Shown here: positions 17,357 through 25,635 of the stretch, in pieces
How the letters are laid out: each line of letters opens with the position of its first letter
Position numbering within the stretch: position 1 is the stretch's first letter
Source: Armatimonas rosea
Lineage (GTDB): Bacteria; Armatimonadota; Armatimonadia; Armatimonadales; Armatimonadaceae
Assembly: GCF_014202505.1 (NCBI RefSeq)
Contig: NZ_JACHGW010000001.1
Span: 310,001 to 374,000 of the forward strand
Direction: 5' to 3'
DNA: 64,000 nucleotides
Position numbers and translations under genes: made by a program
Notes under the pieces: generated by a model
Databases searched by the model: none
The model's input: only the letters and a program-made list of their open reading frames with translations
Told to the model about the DNA's origin: nothing

Positions 17357-19378
17357 ATGCGGCGAGAGATGTTCACAGAGTCGGACTTTTCAGCGGAGCC
17401 AGATGCGCCCGCTGCTGCACCACCGCCTGAGCTACCACGGCCAGAGCTCTCACAGTACGAGCGCGCGGCTGAGACCCCTACCCCCCTGGTAACGGCAAAG
17501 ACAGCCGATAAAAAGCTGATCCAGCGCCTCGATCCCATGGAGCGCATGAAGGTTGCGGAGCTGGCAAAGTGGGCGCTCCTGATCGGGATCGGTGGGCTGC
17601 TGATGTGGCTCAAGGCGATCCTCTGGTCGGCGTTCCAGACAACGAAGGCCAGTGGGCTGAAGGTGGGCTACAGCCTGATTCCTATCGGCGCGATCCTGGG
17701 GGCCTTTCTCGCCACCGCGATCCTGCGCTCTCTGGCGGCCAAGAAGGCGACCCAAGGGAAGCAGTCCACCTACAAGGCCGTGGATGCCATCCGTGACTGG
17801 GCAGTCACCGGTGTCGTGACCGGCGTCCTGGCGACCTTTATGCTGCTCATCGCCCGCGCCGTGCTCCCCGCCTCGTTTGCCACCGAGCGCTCCGCCCCGT
17901 TCTATATCTCCCGCTTTATCGCCATCGGGATCGCAGCCATTATCGGCCTCTTTGTCTCCCGGCGGCTGGCCGTCCGCGGCGACTCGGTGATGGCGGGGGG
18001 GAACTTCGGGCTGGTGCAGCTCCTGCCCCAAGCCGCGCTGGTTGCTCTCTTTACGCTGCCTCTTGAGGACTTTGTCCATGGGATTGTCAGCGGCTGGCCC
18101 TTCATGACCTGGGCGACCGGCATTCCGGCGCTGATTGGCTTTGGCTGGGCGGGCTCGACCCTGGCCTGGGCCTGGAAGGCCGACCAGAAACTGCGCTTCC
18201 TGCAGGGTGGCAAGCAGGGCAAGGACTCCCGCTATGTCGCCACCGGCGGCGAGGCCCTGGAGATGAACTTCACCGTGATCGGGGGCCGCGAGTCGGGCAA
18301 GACCGTGCTCCTGGCCGGTGCCTACAAAGAGTGGCAGGAAAACACGGCGGAGCGCTACGGGGTGATTGTCAAGCCCGTGGACATCACGCCGGTCAACTAC
18401 GAGCAGCTCGATGAGTCTCAGAAGCGCTTCTATCTCGACCGCAACCTGGACTATCTCTCGGACCTGATCTACACCTACAACCAGTGGCCGCCCAGTACCC
18501 AGGGGATGCGCGAGTTCAAGTTCGATGTCTATGTCCGCCTGCGCAAGGGCGAGCAGCCCACCAAGGTCGCCCGCATCAACCTGCTGGACTACCCCGGAAG
18601 CCTCCTGGTGACCAGCGACCACTCCGCCGAGGCCCACCGCAAGTACTGGAACCGGATCGCGGACTCGGATGGGATTCTCTTTGTGGGGGATATCTCGGCC
18701 CTGCGCCGCGGTGTCCAGGAAGAGGGTCTCAACGATGTCCATAGTGCCTTCCGCGCCGCGATGGATGTCCTGATCGACGGTAAGACCGACCGGAAGATGG
18801 GGGTCAATATCGAGGGGCGAATCGAGGGCAACGGGAAGAACCGCGTGATCCCGGTCGGGATGGTGATGACCAAGTGCGACGAGTGTGTCGAGCTCTCCAG
18901 CGGCCTGCCCAACCATGTCCAGATGGACAATCTGATCTACGGTGAGCGCCGCGTGCGGGATAAAAACGACGTGAACTCGTCGCTGCTGCGCTACAGCGGC
19001 CCCTACGGCATCCTGCAGGAGTGGGAAGAGAAGTGCCGCGCCACCGGCCCCGGCTTTGCCGATGTGGAGATCTTTAAGACCACCGCGATCACGGCGTCCC
19101 GGCCCGCCAATGGCCCCGATGGCAACCCCGATCTCTCCCGGAAGTTTGAGATGATCTCCCCGCAGGATACCAGCCCGACCAACTGCGCCACCCCGCTGCT
19201 CTGGCTGACCGCACGCGCCCTGCGCTGGAACGTGACGACATTTACCGAGCTGAAGCGCTGGCTCTTGGGAAGCACCGACACCACCGCGCAGCGGCACCTG
19301 GATGCCATTCGACATATCGAAAAAGTAGTGGAGCTCTGGCAGACCGCCATTGAAGAGCGACGCTCGACGGAGAAGTAA
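17357..19378 (+). CDS. Polytopic membrane protein with TRAFAC-like GTPase domain, 673 aa
   Basis: A Pro/Ala-rich cytosolic N-terminus (1-60) is followed by five or six membrane helices between about 70 and 275. The C-terminal nucleotide-binding domain shows G1 GGRESGKT at 309-316 (Lys315), G3-like DYPG at 411-414 and G4 TKCD at 505-508. The T/NKxD motif points to a GTPase rather than an AAA ATPase. A Met at residue 5 is an alternative start. The next gene begins 2 bases after the stop. The layout resembles the TRAFAC/'double-GTPase' families described in bacterial conflict-system surveys, but I could not compare sequences. It probably transduces a signal at the membrane with the protein encoded at 19381. 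Confidence 0.75.
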   Translation: MRREMFTESDFSAEPDAPAAAPPPELPRPELSQYERAAETPTPLVTAKTADKKLIQRLDPMERMKVAELAKWALLIGIGGLLMWLKAILWSAFQTTKASGLKVGYSLIPIGAILGAFLATAILRSLAAKKATQGKQSTYKAVDAIRDWAVTGVVTGVLATFMLLIARAVLPASFATERSAPFYISRFIAIGIAAIIGLFVSRRLAVRGDSVMAGGNFGLVQLLPQAALVALFTLPLEDFVHGIVSGWPFMTWATGIPALIGFGWAGSTLAWAWKADQKLRFLQGGKQGKDSRYVATGGEALEMNFTVIGGRESGKTVLLAGAYKEWQENTAERYGVIVKPVDITPVNYEQLDESQKRFYLDRNLDYLSDLIYTYNQWPPSTQGMREFKFDVYVRLRKGEQPTKVARINLLDYPGSLLVTSDHSAEAHRKYWNRIADSDGILFVGDISALRRGVQEEGLNDVHSAFRAAMDVLIDGKTDRKMGVNIEGRIEGNGKNRVIPVGMVMTKCDECVELSSGLPNHVQMDNLIYGERRVRDKNDVNSSLLRYSGPYGILQEWEEKCRATGPGFADVEIFKTTAITASRPANGPDGNPDLSRKFEMISPQDTSPTNCATPLLWLTARALRWNVTTFTELKRWLLGSTDTTAQRHLDAIRHIEKVVELWQTAIEERRSTEK

Positions 19379-19380
19379 GC

Positions 19381-20565
19381 ATGAGCGATGAGCACATCGG
19401 CGTGCAGTGGGCCATCTTCCGCAGTGGACGTGGCCCCTACGACGACTACAAAGTGACGGCGATGGTCGCCGATGGGACAGCGGACACGAAGGAGCGCCTG
19501 GCGGAGTCGATCCGCTTCCTGTGCCATAACTTCTACTCCGATATCGAGCTTCCCGCCGAAGACAACAAGGTGTTTTTCTTCTGGCAGATCCGCAAGGACC
19601 TCTGGGCGCTCTCCCGGATCACCGACGACAAAGAGCTGGCGGGGCAGCGGCGGGGGGTGGAGTACCTCCATCTGCTCTTGCCCGCGGAGCAGCTCCTGAA
19701 GATGGGCGGTCCGCTGACCCTGATGGGGGCCGATGCGGTCTGGGATACCCTGCGCTCCAAGGGGCAGGCGCAGGACTTCACTCTCCTCCAGCTCCAGCCA
19801 CCGCCGCCCACCAAGACCACGAGCACAGGAGTCCCCGAGCCCCTCGCCCCCGAGCTCCCGTTTAACCCCGAGAACGAGGCTAAGCTCAAGCGCTGGCTCC
19901 ACGCCTTGCTCGCCGCCAACCAGTTCTCGACCTTTGCGACCTGGTGGCCCTCCACCCGCCCCACCCCGCGCGGTGTCTTCTCGGTCGTGCTCCGGGCACC
20001 GTCGATGCTCCTTCCCGGTCGAGGGGAGATCAAGCAGCTGGCGGATAGATTAGGTGCGGAGCTGATTGGGATCTTGCCCTCGCCGCACGCCGACGATGAG
20101 CCGGCGCGGGAGCTGACCCAGGGGCTCACCCAGGATGCGACCAGCCTTGCCGATCAGGTGGCCGAGACCATGCGGCTGGGAGAGGCGATGGACCCCGACG
20201 AGTGGCGCAAGCGTACCAGCGATGGTGCCGGGATCGCGGGGAGGATCGCGCGCAATATCAAGGCCCTCGCGCTCCGCAACACGGTCAGCGACGAGACCGT
20301 CGAGAGCTTGGCTCGGATCGGGCGTGAGTACGCACGGCTGGAGTTTGGGCTGGAGAAGCAGCCCCCACCCTTCCGCCCTCAGCTCCTCCCCGAGCTGGAA
20401 GCCCTCCCCGAGGACGAGACCCTGGATGCCCGACCGGTCAACCGCAAGGTCGTGCTCGCCTTGGTGGGAATCGGGCTCTTTGCGGCAGGCTGGGGGCTGG
20501 GAACAATCACCGCTTCGCAAGGGGCGCACCCCTCAGCGACTAGCGGCGTATCCGTCACCAACTAG
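19381..20565 (+). CDS. Tail-anchored partner of the membrane GTPase, 394 aa
   Basis: It starts 2 bases after the GTPase gene. An N-terminal domain (about 1-145; VQWAIFRSGRGPYDDYKVTAM...FFFWQIRKDLWALSRI) is followed by a Pro-rich linker (LQPPPPTKTTSTG). A helical middle region spans about 165-350 and one C-terminal membrane helix about 360-385 (VVLALVGIGLFAAGWGLG). The RSGRG-x-Y opening faintly recalls GTPase-associated protein 1 (GAP1) N-domains; this is a hypothesis, not a recognised match. The tail anchor would place it beside the polytopic GTPase. The 3' end overlaps the convergent gene at 20533 by 33 bases. Confidence 0.7.
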   Translation: MSDEHIGVQWAIFRSGRGPYDDYKVTAMVADGTADTKERLAESIRFLCHNFYSDIELPAEDNKVFFFWQIRKDLWALSRITDDKELAGQRRGVEYLHLLLPAEQLLKMGGPLTLMGADAVWDTLRSKGQAQDFTLLQLQPPPPTKTTSTGVPEPLAPELPFNPENEAKLKRWLHALLAANQFSTFATWWPSTRPTPRGVFSVVLRAPSMLLPGRGEIKQLADRLGAELIGILPSPHADDEPARELTQGLTQDATSLADQVAETMRLGEAMDPDEWRKRTSDGAGIAGRIARNIKALALRNTVSDETVESLARIGREYARLEFGLEKQPPPFRPQLLPELEALPEDETLDARPVNRKVVLALVGIGLFAAGWGLGTITASQGAHPSATSGVSVTN

Positions 20566-21846
20566 CTGCCAGAGTGCGAGCAACAAGAGCAGGGCCGCCG
20601 GCACAAAGGCGGCCCTGTCTTTTTTTGTCAGCGCTGCAAAGCCCCCCACACAGACCAGCGCCACCGCCAGCAGCGACGGCAGAAAATAGCGTCCCTGCGC
20701 CTGGAAGACCTCGTAGATAAACTTGGTAAAAAAGGGCACCAGACACAGCGGCACCAGTGTCGCAAACCCAAAGACAGGCTCGACAGCCTTCTCTTTACTG
20801 GCCTTGTAGAGCCCAAAGAGCGGGATAAGGGCGGGGATGAGCGTGAGGAGCAGGAGCACGGGCGAGCCGATAAACTGAGCCAGTGGCACGGTCGGTAGAT
20901 GGGGGTCCAGAAAACACCAAAAGCTCACAAAGGAGCGTAGCCCGGCATTACGGGCATAATCGGCCCCACTCCACCCCGAGAGCTGGCTGATCTCCGCAGG
21001 GGATAGATTTGGCCCCGTTGCCTTGTAGATCGTCTGGGCCAGGAAGTCCCCATAGAGCTGCTGGTTGCGCGCCAGCCACGGAGCGGCAATCGCCAGCCCG
21101 ACCAGCACCGCGGCTCCAAAGACTCCAATGGTATCGGTGAAGGTGATGCGCTTGGCCCGGATCGCCAGAGCGCAGGCGACAAAGAGCACGGGGTAGAGCT
21201 GGAGGACCGTGAGCTTGGTGAGGAGCCCCAGCCCGAAAAACAGCCCCAGGAGCGCTCCTTCTCCCCAGGCATAGACCCGGTGGGGCGGGGCGATATGCGG
21301 TGCAAAGAAGCGTGCCATGCGCCAGACAATTAGCGCGCAGAAAAAGTGCGTGGTGGCATCGTTGCTGATCGCGCCCCCAAGCTGTGCCTGGATCGGTAAG
21401 AACGCCACAAACGCGGCGAGCGCGGGAGCAAGCACGGGCCGGTTAGGGAAGAGGTCTCGTCCTGTCTTCCAGGCAATCCAGACTGTCGCTAGGTGAAACG
21501 GAAGCGCGACCAAGCGTAGCGCCAGCAGGCTCCCGCCGCCTGTGATGGCAAAGACCAGCGCGGCGAGCGCGTAGTAGAGCGGCGGCTGGTGGGTCTCGTC
21601 GCGGCTGGGCGCTCCCTCGGGCACCTCGGTCATTCCCTCCCGCGCCTGCATCCTCTCGAGCACGGGGGCGGGCAAGGGCTTTCGGTCTTTGCTCGGGACA
21701 AACATCACCAGCCCTTTTTGCTCGACCATCAGCCGGATGTAGTCCCGGTGCGACGACTCATCGGGGTTATTGTTCAGCGGGACCTTGACCGCAAAACTCA
21801 CGGTGAGCACCAGCGCCGCGATAAGAACAGCCCAGAGGGATTTCAT
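20533..21846 (-). CDS. GT-C-type/DUF2142-like membrane glycosyltransferase, 437 aa
   Basis: Start at 21846 (MKSLWAVLIAALVLTVSF) overlaps the upstream stop by 4 bases (ATGA); longer in-frame extensions would overlap that gene heavily. The protein has about 10-11 membrane helices. An early extracytoplasmic loop carries NNNPDESSH, a DE motif in the position used by GT-C lipid-sugar-dependent transferases (PMT/ArnT superfamily). The loop QLGGAISNDATTHFFCAL also fits that family. It likely transfers a sugar from a polyprenyl-phosphate carrier on the outer face of the membrane. Acceptor unknown. Confidence 0.7.
   Translation of the reverse strand: MKSLWAVLIAALVLTVSFAVKVPLNNNPDESSHRDYIRLMVEQKGLVMFVPSKDRKPLPAPVLERMQAREGMTEVPEGAPSRDETHQPPLYYALAALVFAITGGGSLLALRLVALPFHLATVWIAWKTGRDLFPNRPVLAPALAAFVAFLPIQAQLGGAISNDATTHFFCALIVWRMARFFAPHIAPPHRVYAWGEGALLGLFFGLGLLTKLTVLQLYPVLFVACALAIRAKRITFTDTIGVFGAAVLVGLAIAAPWLARNQQLYGDFLAQTIYKATGPNLSPAEISQLSGWSGADYARNAGLRSFVSFWCFLDPHLPTVPLAQFIGSPVLLLLTLIPALIPLFGLYKASKEKAVEPVFGFATLVPLCLVPFFTKFIYEVFQAQGRYFLPSLLAVALVCVGGFAALTKKDRAAFVPAALLLLLALWQLVGDGYAASR
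20590..20627 (+). terminator. Strong intrinsic terminator inside the opposite-strand gene
   Basis: CAGGGCCGCC and GGCGGCCCTG form a perfect 10-bp stem around an 8-base loop, followed by TCTTTTTTT. It would end the GTPase operon transcript. It lies wholly within the 3' coding region of the convergent 20533-21846 gene, where it encodes part of a hydrophobic helix. Confidence 0.88.
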
Positions 21847-22748
21847 ACGCCCGCCTTCTCGCAGAGGGCTTTTATCTGCGCCAGGAGCGCCCGCTCTTGG
21901 TTGGGCAGAGAGATCGCGCTCTCCAGCGAGCCGTAGTGTGCTTCCAGGCACTCCAGCAAGAGCGTCTTGATCGCGGCTTCGTCCGGGCCGTGGGGGAGCT
22001 TGCTGGCGGTGTAGGCGCTCTCCAGCTCTTTCTCCTTGGTCACAAAGAACTCCTTGACCTGCTCTAGAGTCCACTCCCCACGCCGGATGGCCTTCATACG
22101 CTCTCTATCTCGTTGCAAGTCAAGATCGCCTAATGTTAGTATTTGCTCAATCTCGTCAAGTAATCGTATAACATGATAGGCGAACTTAACGTCGAAGCCA
22201 AACTCATCGACATTCTGGGCGCGCTTGCTGCCCTCTTGTGGGGTCTTGGTCTCCATCTTGTGGACCTGCGCGTAGGCGTAGCCTTTGAACTTATGCCAGG
22301 CGCCTTTGTGGAGAAATATCCGTCGCCTCTCGCGCACCCGCTCCCCGATGGTGTTGCAGTGAAGGACACACTCGCGTGGGGTGAAGAGCGAATCGACGAT
22401 ATTCGGGTTGTTCTCCATGGCGAGCTGGAAGAACTTGACCAGCGAGAAGATTGTCAGGTCGTACTCGCGGCCCTTGCCTGCCAGCGCGTCTTTGTCCTCG
22501 ATATGGTGCTGCTGGAACTGCTCGAAGCGCTGGAGCTGTCGCCCAAAGCCCGGAATCTCGCCGCGCAGGTGGGGGAAGACATCGTCTTTGGGGGGCACGC
22601 AGAAGCCGTAGACATCCATGTCCGACGAGTCCGAGGAGACGCCGTAGGCCATGGAGCCCATGATAGTCTCGTAGGCGACACAGCCGGGGAGCCACTTGGG
22701 GGGGCTGATGAGTTTTCTCTGCGCGAGGCGCTCGACTGTACTTGCCAT
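21843..22748 (-). CDS. RlaP-type nucleotidyltransferase (COG3541), 301 aa
   Basis: The N-terminal motif AYETIMGSMAYGVSSDSSDMDVYGFCVP holds the G-S and D-x-D signature of the DNA-polymerase-beta nucleotidyltransferase fold. The 'YGFC(V/I)P' continuation is characteristic of COG3541/RlaP, a family linked to RNA repair. The C-terminal region (EIEQILTLGDLDLQRDRERMKAIRRGEWTLEQVKEFF) is the usual helical part. A short AT-rich patch lies at 22120-22190 in otherwise GC-rich coding sequence. No RNA ligase or RtcB-like gene is nearby in this window, so the partner is unknown. Confidence 0.85.
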   Translation of the reverse strand: MASTVERLAQRKLISPPKWLPGCVAYETIMGSMAYGVSSDSSDMDVYGFCVPPKDDVFPHLRGEIPGFGRQLQRFEQFQQHHIEDKDALAGKGREYDLTIFSLVKFFQLAMENNPNIVDSLFTPRECVLHCNTIGERVRERRRIFLHKGAWHKFKGYAYAQVHKMETKTPQEGSKRAQNVDEFGFDVKFAYHVIRLLDEIEQILTLGDLDLQRDRERMKAIRRGEWTLEQVKEFFVTKEKELESAYTASKLPHGPDEAAIKTLLLECLEAHYGSLESAISLPNQERALLAQIKALCEKAGV

Positions 22749-22751
22749 GGC

Positions 22752-24302
22752 TTAAAAAGACTGTCCTAGCGAGACATAGGTTCGGGAGCGGTTGCCCAGT
22801 GCCAGGTCCAAACGAATCGGGCCGACCGGGCTCTGGAAGCGCAGGCCGATCCCGCCGCCGGTCTTGAGGCCGCCCGCCGAGACACTCTGACCCGGGAGCC
22901 AGGCGTTGCCGATATCGACAAAGGCGACTCCTGTGGTATCGGCGCCCAGGGGAATACGCACCTCCGCCGAGCCTAGGAGCATCTTATCACCGCGGACGGA
23001 GAAGAACTCGTAGCCGCGGAGGAGATCGAAGCCTCCCAGAAAGTACTGCTCGGAGAGGGGGACATCGCCCGTGGACGTTCCCCCCAGCAGGCGGGCGGCA
23101 AAGACCGAGCCGGGTTTCTTGGGAAGAGCCAGAGGGCTGTAGCGGCGCAGGTCCAGGCTGGTCTGGGTGAAGGTGCGGTTGCCTCCCAAGACACTGCCGG
23201 CGGACTCAAAGGTCAGGCGGTTGAGCGAGCCGATCCGGGGGCTGTCGAGGCGGTCGCGGGTATCGGTAGCGACCGTGAACCCCACCGCCCCTACTGTCGC
23301 ACGGGCACGGCTGAGCGCATCGACAGGAGGATCGAGGCGGCTGGGGACCGGGTCGTAGCCCACCGAGTCGTGGCGGGCCGTGAGCGCCGCGCTCCAGACT
23401 CCGCCGAGCGGTCGCCCGACTTGGAGCTTTCCCCCCTTGCGTCGCTCGTAGCTACGCAGGGTCTCGACCGGCGTCCCGAAGGTGGGTAAGAAGATCGTGT
23501 TCTGGTCGTAGATACTGACACCGTACGCCAGGCTCTTTGGGCCGAGCGAGGGGCGCTGGAGGGTGATGTCAAAGGCGGTGCGGGGGTCTTCCTGAACCAG
23601 AAAGCCGTTGTTGTCGAGGAAGACCCGCCCGAAGCGCTGCCACTGGGCGGAGAGCTGCTGCGCGGTTCCAAAGAGGTTGGCATCGGTGAGGTTGACAAAG
23701 CCGACAAGCCCGCTCTGGTCGCCGTAGCCGACCGTGGCCGCGACATTGCTGGTCTGTGCCTCCTTGACCCGAACCACGAGATCGACCTGCCCCAAGGAAT
23801 CGGTATCGGCGATCTCGTTCTCTTCCGGGAGCCGCCCTGTGACCACGACCTCCGAGAAGATTCCCAGGCGTCCCAGGCGCCCCTTGTCTTGCTGGACGGT
23901 GTCGGTGCGGTAGACCATCCCCTCGCGGAGGGTGAGGGCCTCGCGAACGACAAACGGACGCGTGTGGTGGATCCCTTCGACCACAATGCGCCGGATGCGT
24001 CCCTCGGCGACCGTGAGGGTCAGGGCACCGTCGGGGGTGAGCTGGTAGTTGACCACCTGGGCGAGGGGATAGCCCCGCTGCAGGTAGAGAGCTCTGATGG
24101 CCTCAAAGGCGCTCCGCAGGGTATCGGGAGTGAGGCTCTTGTCCTTTAGCACGGTTCTTGCTGTCTCCGCGATGAGGCTGGCAGGGAGAACCGAGACGCC
24201 TGCGGTCTCGATACGTGTCAGACGCGGAGCATCCTGTGCCTGTGCAAGAGCGGGTGCCGCCCCCAGCAGTCCGGAAAAAAGAAGAAGGTGGGAACCGTGC
24301 AT
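22752..24302 (-). CDS. BamA/TamA-family outer-membrane protein, 516 aa
   Basis: I choose ATG 24302 (MHGSHLLLFSGLLGAAPALAQ, a signal peptide); further upstream in-frame residues are Arg-rich and unlike protein. POTRA-like domains occupy about 30-190 (GYPLAQVVNYQLTPDGALTLTVAEGRIRRIVVEG). The barrel follows, with FDLLRGYEFFSVRGDKMLLGSAEVRIPL containing the LRGY version of the VRGF/Y motif. Near the end is GIGLRFQSPVGPIRLDLALG, and it finishes in the aromatic SF required for outer-membrane insertion. It inserts or transports proteins at the outer membrane and supports a diderm cell plan. It lies 3 bases upstream of the RlaP-like gene. Confidence 0.88.
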   Translation of the reverse strand: MHGSHLLLFSGLLGAAPALAQAQDAPRLTRIETAGVSVLPASLIAETARTVLKDKSLTPDTLRSAFEAIRALYLQRGYPLAQVVNYQLTPDGALTLTVAEGRIRRIVVEGIHHTRPFVVREALTLREGMVYRTDTVQQDKGRLGRLGIFSEVVVTGRLPEENEIADTDSLGQVDLVVRVKEAQTSNVAATVGYGDQSGLVGFVNLTDANLFGTAQQLSAQWQRFGRVFLDNNGFLVQEDPRTAFDITLQRPSLGPKSLAYGVSIYDQNTIFLPTFGTPVETLRSYERRKGGKLQVGRPLGGVWSAALTARHDSVGYDPVPSRLDPPVDALSRARATVGAVGFTVATDTRDRLDSPRIGSLNRLTFESAGSVLGGNRTFTQTSLDLRRYSPLALPKKPGSVFAARLLGGTSTGDVPLSEQYFLGGFDLLRGYEFFSVRGDKMLLGSAEVRIPLGADTTGVAFVDIGNAWLPGQSVSAGGLKTGGGIGLRFQSPVGPIRLDLALGNRSRTYVSLGQSF

Positions 24303-24364
24303 ACAAGATGCCTTGACGGAAAGGAGTTTCCTCGTTAGAATACGAGGGTAAGGAGAAGACGACA

Positions 24365-24457
24365 ATGGGGATCGGAATCTTGATCTACACGACGGCAGCG
24401 GTGCTGTTTTATGCCTACCTACTGGCAACCGCCCGTCCCGAAACAAAAACCGAGTAA
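24365..24457 (+). CDS. Small single-span membrane protein, 30 aa
   Basis: ATG at 24365 follows AAGGAG at 24354-24359 by a normal distance. The frame reads MGIGILIYTTAAVLFYAYLL then ATARPETKTE and a TAA stop, leaving one membrane helix and a short polar tail. A perfect terminator begins 5 bases after the stop, so the transcript would be a compact single-gene unit divergent from the BamA-like gene. Function unknown. It may accompany the neighbouring Sec/Tat translocase genes, as small membrane subunits often do, but that is inference only. Confidence 0.6.
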   Translation: MGIGILIYTTAAVLFYAYLLATARPETKTE

Positions 24458-24461
24458 ACAA

Positions 24462-24500
24462 AGAGGCTCCCCGGTTCAAGAGAAGAACCGGGGAGCCTCT
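24462..24500. terminator. Bidirectional 16-bp-stem terminator
   Basis: AGAGGCTCCCCGGTTC (24462-24477) pairs perfectly with GAACCGGGGAGCCTCT (24485-24500) around a 7-base loop. On the minus strand the stem is followed by TTTGTTT, so it ends the tat-secG transcript. On the plus strand it follows the 30-aa gene. Confidence 0.92.
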
Positions 24501-24505
24501 CTAGT

Positions 24506-24754
24506 TTAGACGCCGCTCAGCTCGTGGAGGAGGTAGAGCACGAAGGCAGTTCCCATCCAGGCAATGACGATATTGCGGGTGTAGACCGAGAGCATCTCGT
24601 CGTAGCCGGCCTTACCACGGAAGTTGCTACTGGGGGTGTTGGCGACACCGCCACCAAAGCCCTCGTTCTTGGGGGTCTGCATCGTCACAAAGCCGATGAG
24701 CCCCACCGAGAGCAGTAGCAAGACACCGGTCAGGATACCGATGAGGATGCTCAT
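24506..24754 (-). CDS. secG: SecG preprotein translocase subunit, 82 aa
   Basis: Two membrane helices (IGILTGVLLLLSVGLIGFVTM and IVIAWMGTAFVLYLLHEL) are joined by a Gly-rich loop (NEGFGGGVANTPSSNFRGKAGYDE). This is the standard SecG plan, as is the MQTPKNEGFGGG-like segment after helix 1. SecG stimulates SecYE-dependent export through the inner membrane. Its start overlaps the tatA stop by 4 bases, so Sec and Tat components are co-transcribed here. Confidence 0.88.
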   Translation of the reverse strand: MSILIGILTGVLLLLSVGLIGFVTMQTPKNEGFGGGVANTPSSNFRGKAGYDEMLSVYTRNIVIAWMGTAFVLYLLHELSGV

Positions 24755-24975
24755 GACTCGCTACCTGTCTTCTCTTTGTCGCCGTCGGGCTTCTTCTCGT
24801 CCTCTTCCTCTTTGGCAGGCTCGCCATTGATGGAGTTCTTAAACTCGCGGATGCCCTCGCCAAGGCCGCGTGCGAGCTGGGGGATCTTGCTCCCGCCAAA
24901 AAGAACCAGAACGATCGCGCCGACAATCAGCCAGTCGGTGTAGCTGGTGAAATAGGCAAATGTTGGGGTGAACAT
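24751..24975 (-). CDS. tatA: TatA-type twin-arginine translocase subunit, 74 aa
   Basis: One N-terminal membrane helix (WLIVGAIVLVLFGGSKIPQLARGLGEGIREFKNSI) carries the FGxxKxPxLxRxLGxxxxxFK hinge and amphipathic helix of TatA. The tail is acidic/lysine-rich and disordered (EEEDEKKPDGDKEK). TatA oligomers form the passage for folded Tat substrates. One likely local substrate is the protein at 30261, which starts with an RRxFL motif. Co-transcribed with the upstream TatB-like gene and downstream secG. Confidence 0.93.
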   Translation of the reverse strand: MFTPTFAYFTSYTDWLIVGAIVLVLFGGSKIPQLARGLGEGIREFKNSINGEPAKEEEDEKKPDGDKEKTGSES

Positions 24976-24994
24976 AGCTTTCTAACTCTTCTCC

Positions 24995-25567
24995 TTAAGC
25001 GCTCTTCGTCTCGATGTCAGCGCTGGTGGTGTGTGTGGTTATCTCGGTCTCGGCTTGAGGAGACACCTTTGTATCTACTGTCTCTACTACGGCTGCAACC
25101 TCGGTGTGCGTTACCGCCACAGCGGCCTCCTCAACGGTCGGGGAGAGCGCGGGCAGGTCGGCGGTGTGCTCGACCGTGGCGTGCAGCTCTGGAGTGGTAT
25201 CCAGCTCAGGGTTCGCATGTAGCTCGGAAGTCGCATGCTCGTCCGTTGCCACAAGAGCCGGCTCGCCCGCTTCGATCGCGGGGTGCTCCGTGGCAGCAGG
25301 CATGCCGTACTGGTCCAGTGGCTCGTGTCCGTACGACGTGCTCACGGGAGGGGTGTACTCATAGGTCGGCGGCTCGTAGCGATCATAGCTACTATGATCG
25401 TCTAAGTCGAACGCCGACTGAACTTCATTGGACATCTTTTTGAGGTCGCGCAGGGCACCCCCAATCTGGCGTGCCAGCTCTGGAACTTTTTGAGGTCCAA
25501 AGATGAGCAGCGCAATCACCAGAATGATGACGATATTCTGCATTCCCAAATAAGCTAACGTATACAT
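24995..25567 (-). CDS. TatA/TatB-like protein with long acidic tail, 190 aa
   Basis: The first 55 residues are a Tat hairpin: MQNIVIILVIALLIFGPQKVPELARQIGGALRDLKKMSNEVQS, with the FGPxKxPELxRxxG motif. The FGP form and longer amphipathic helix favour TatB. The remaining ~130 residues are low-complexity, rich in Glu, Thr and Ala, with tandem HAT/HAN-P-E-L-like phrases (TSELHANPELDTTPELHATVEH). No tatC lies in the window. It is first of the tatB-like/tatA/secG unit. Confidence 0.82.
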   Translation of the reverse strand: MYTLAYLGMQNIVIILVIALLIFGPQKVPELARQIGGALRDLKKMSNEVQSAFDLDDHSSYDRYEPPTYEYTPPVSTSYGHEPLDQYGMPAATEHPAIEAGEPALVATDEHATSELHANPELDTTPELHATVEHTADLPALSPTVEEAAVAVTHTEVAAVVETVDTKVSPQAETEITTHTTSADIETKSA

Positions 25568-25635
25568 GATCCGCCTCTACGAACCTCCATTATATCGCGG
25601 CTCAAAAGTGCCTCAAAAAAACGCGTCAATGCGCT

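Noticed and set aside
17450-19315. 621-aa minus-strand frame opposite the GTPase gene
   Set aside because: Composition (Gly/Asp/His-rich) is typical of antisense third-position GC; the plus strand has P-loop and TKCD motifs.
21847-22074. N-terminal extension of the GT-C-like protein
   Set aside because: It overlaps the RlaP-like gene by >200 bases with Arg/Gly-rich shadow residues; the ATGA overlap gives a natural start at 21846.
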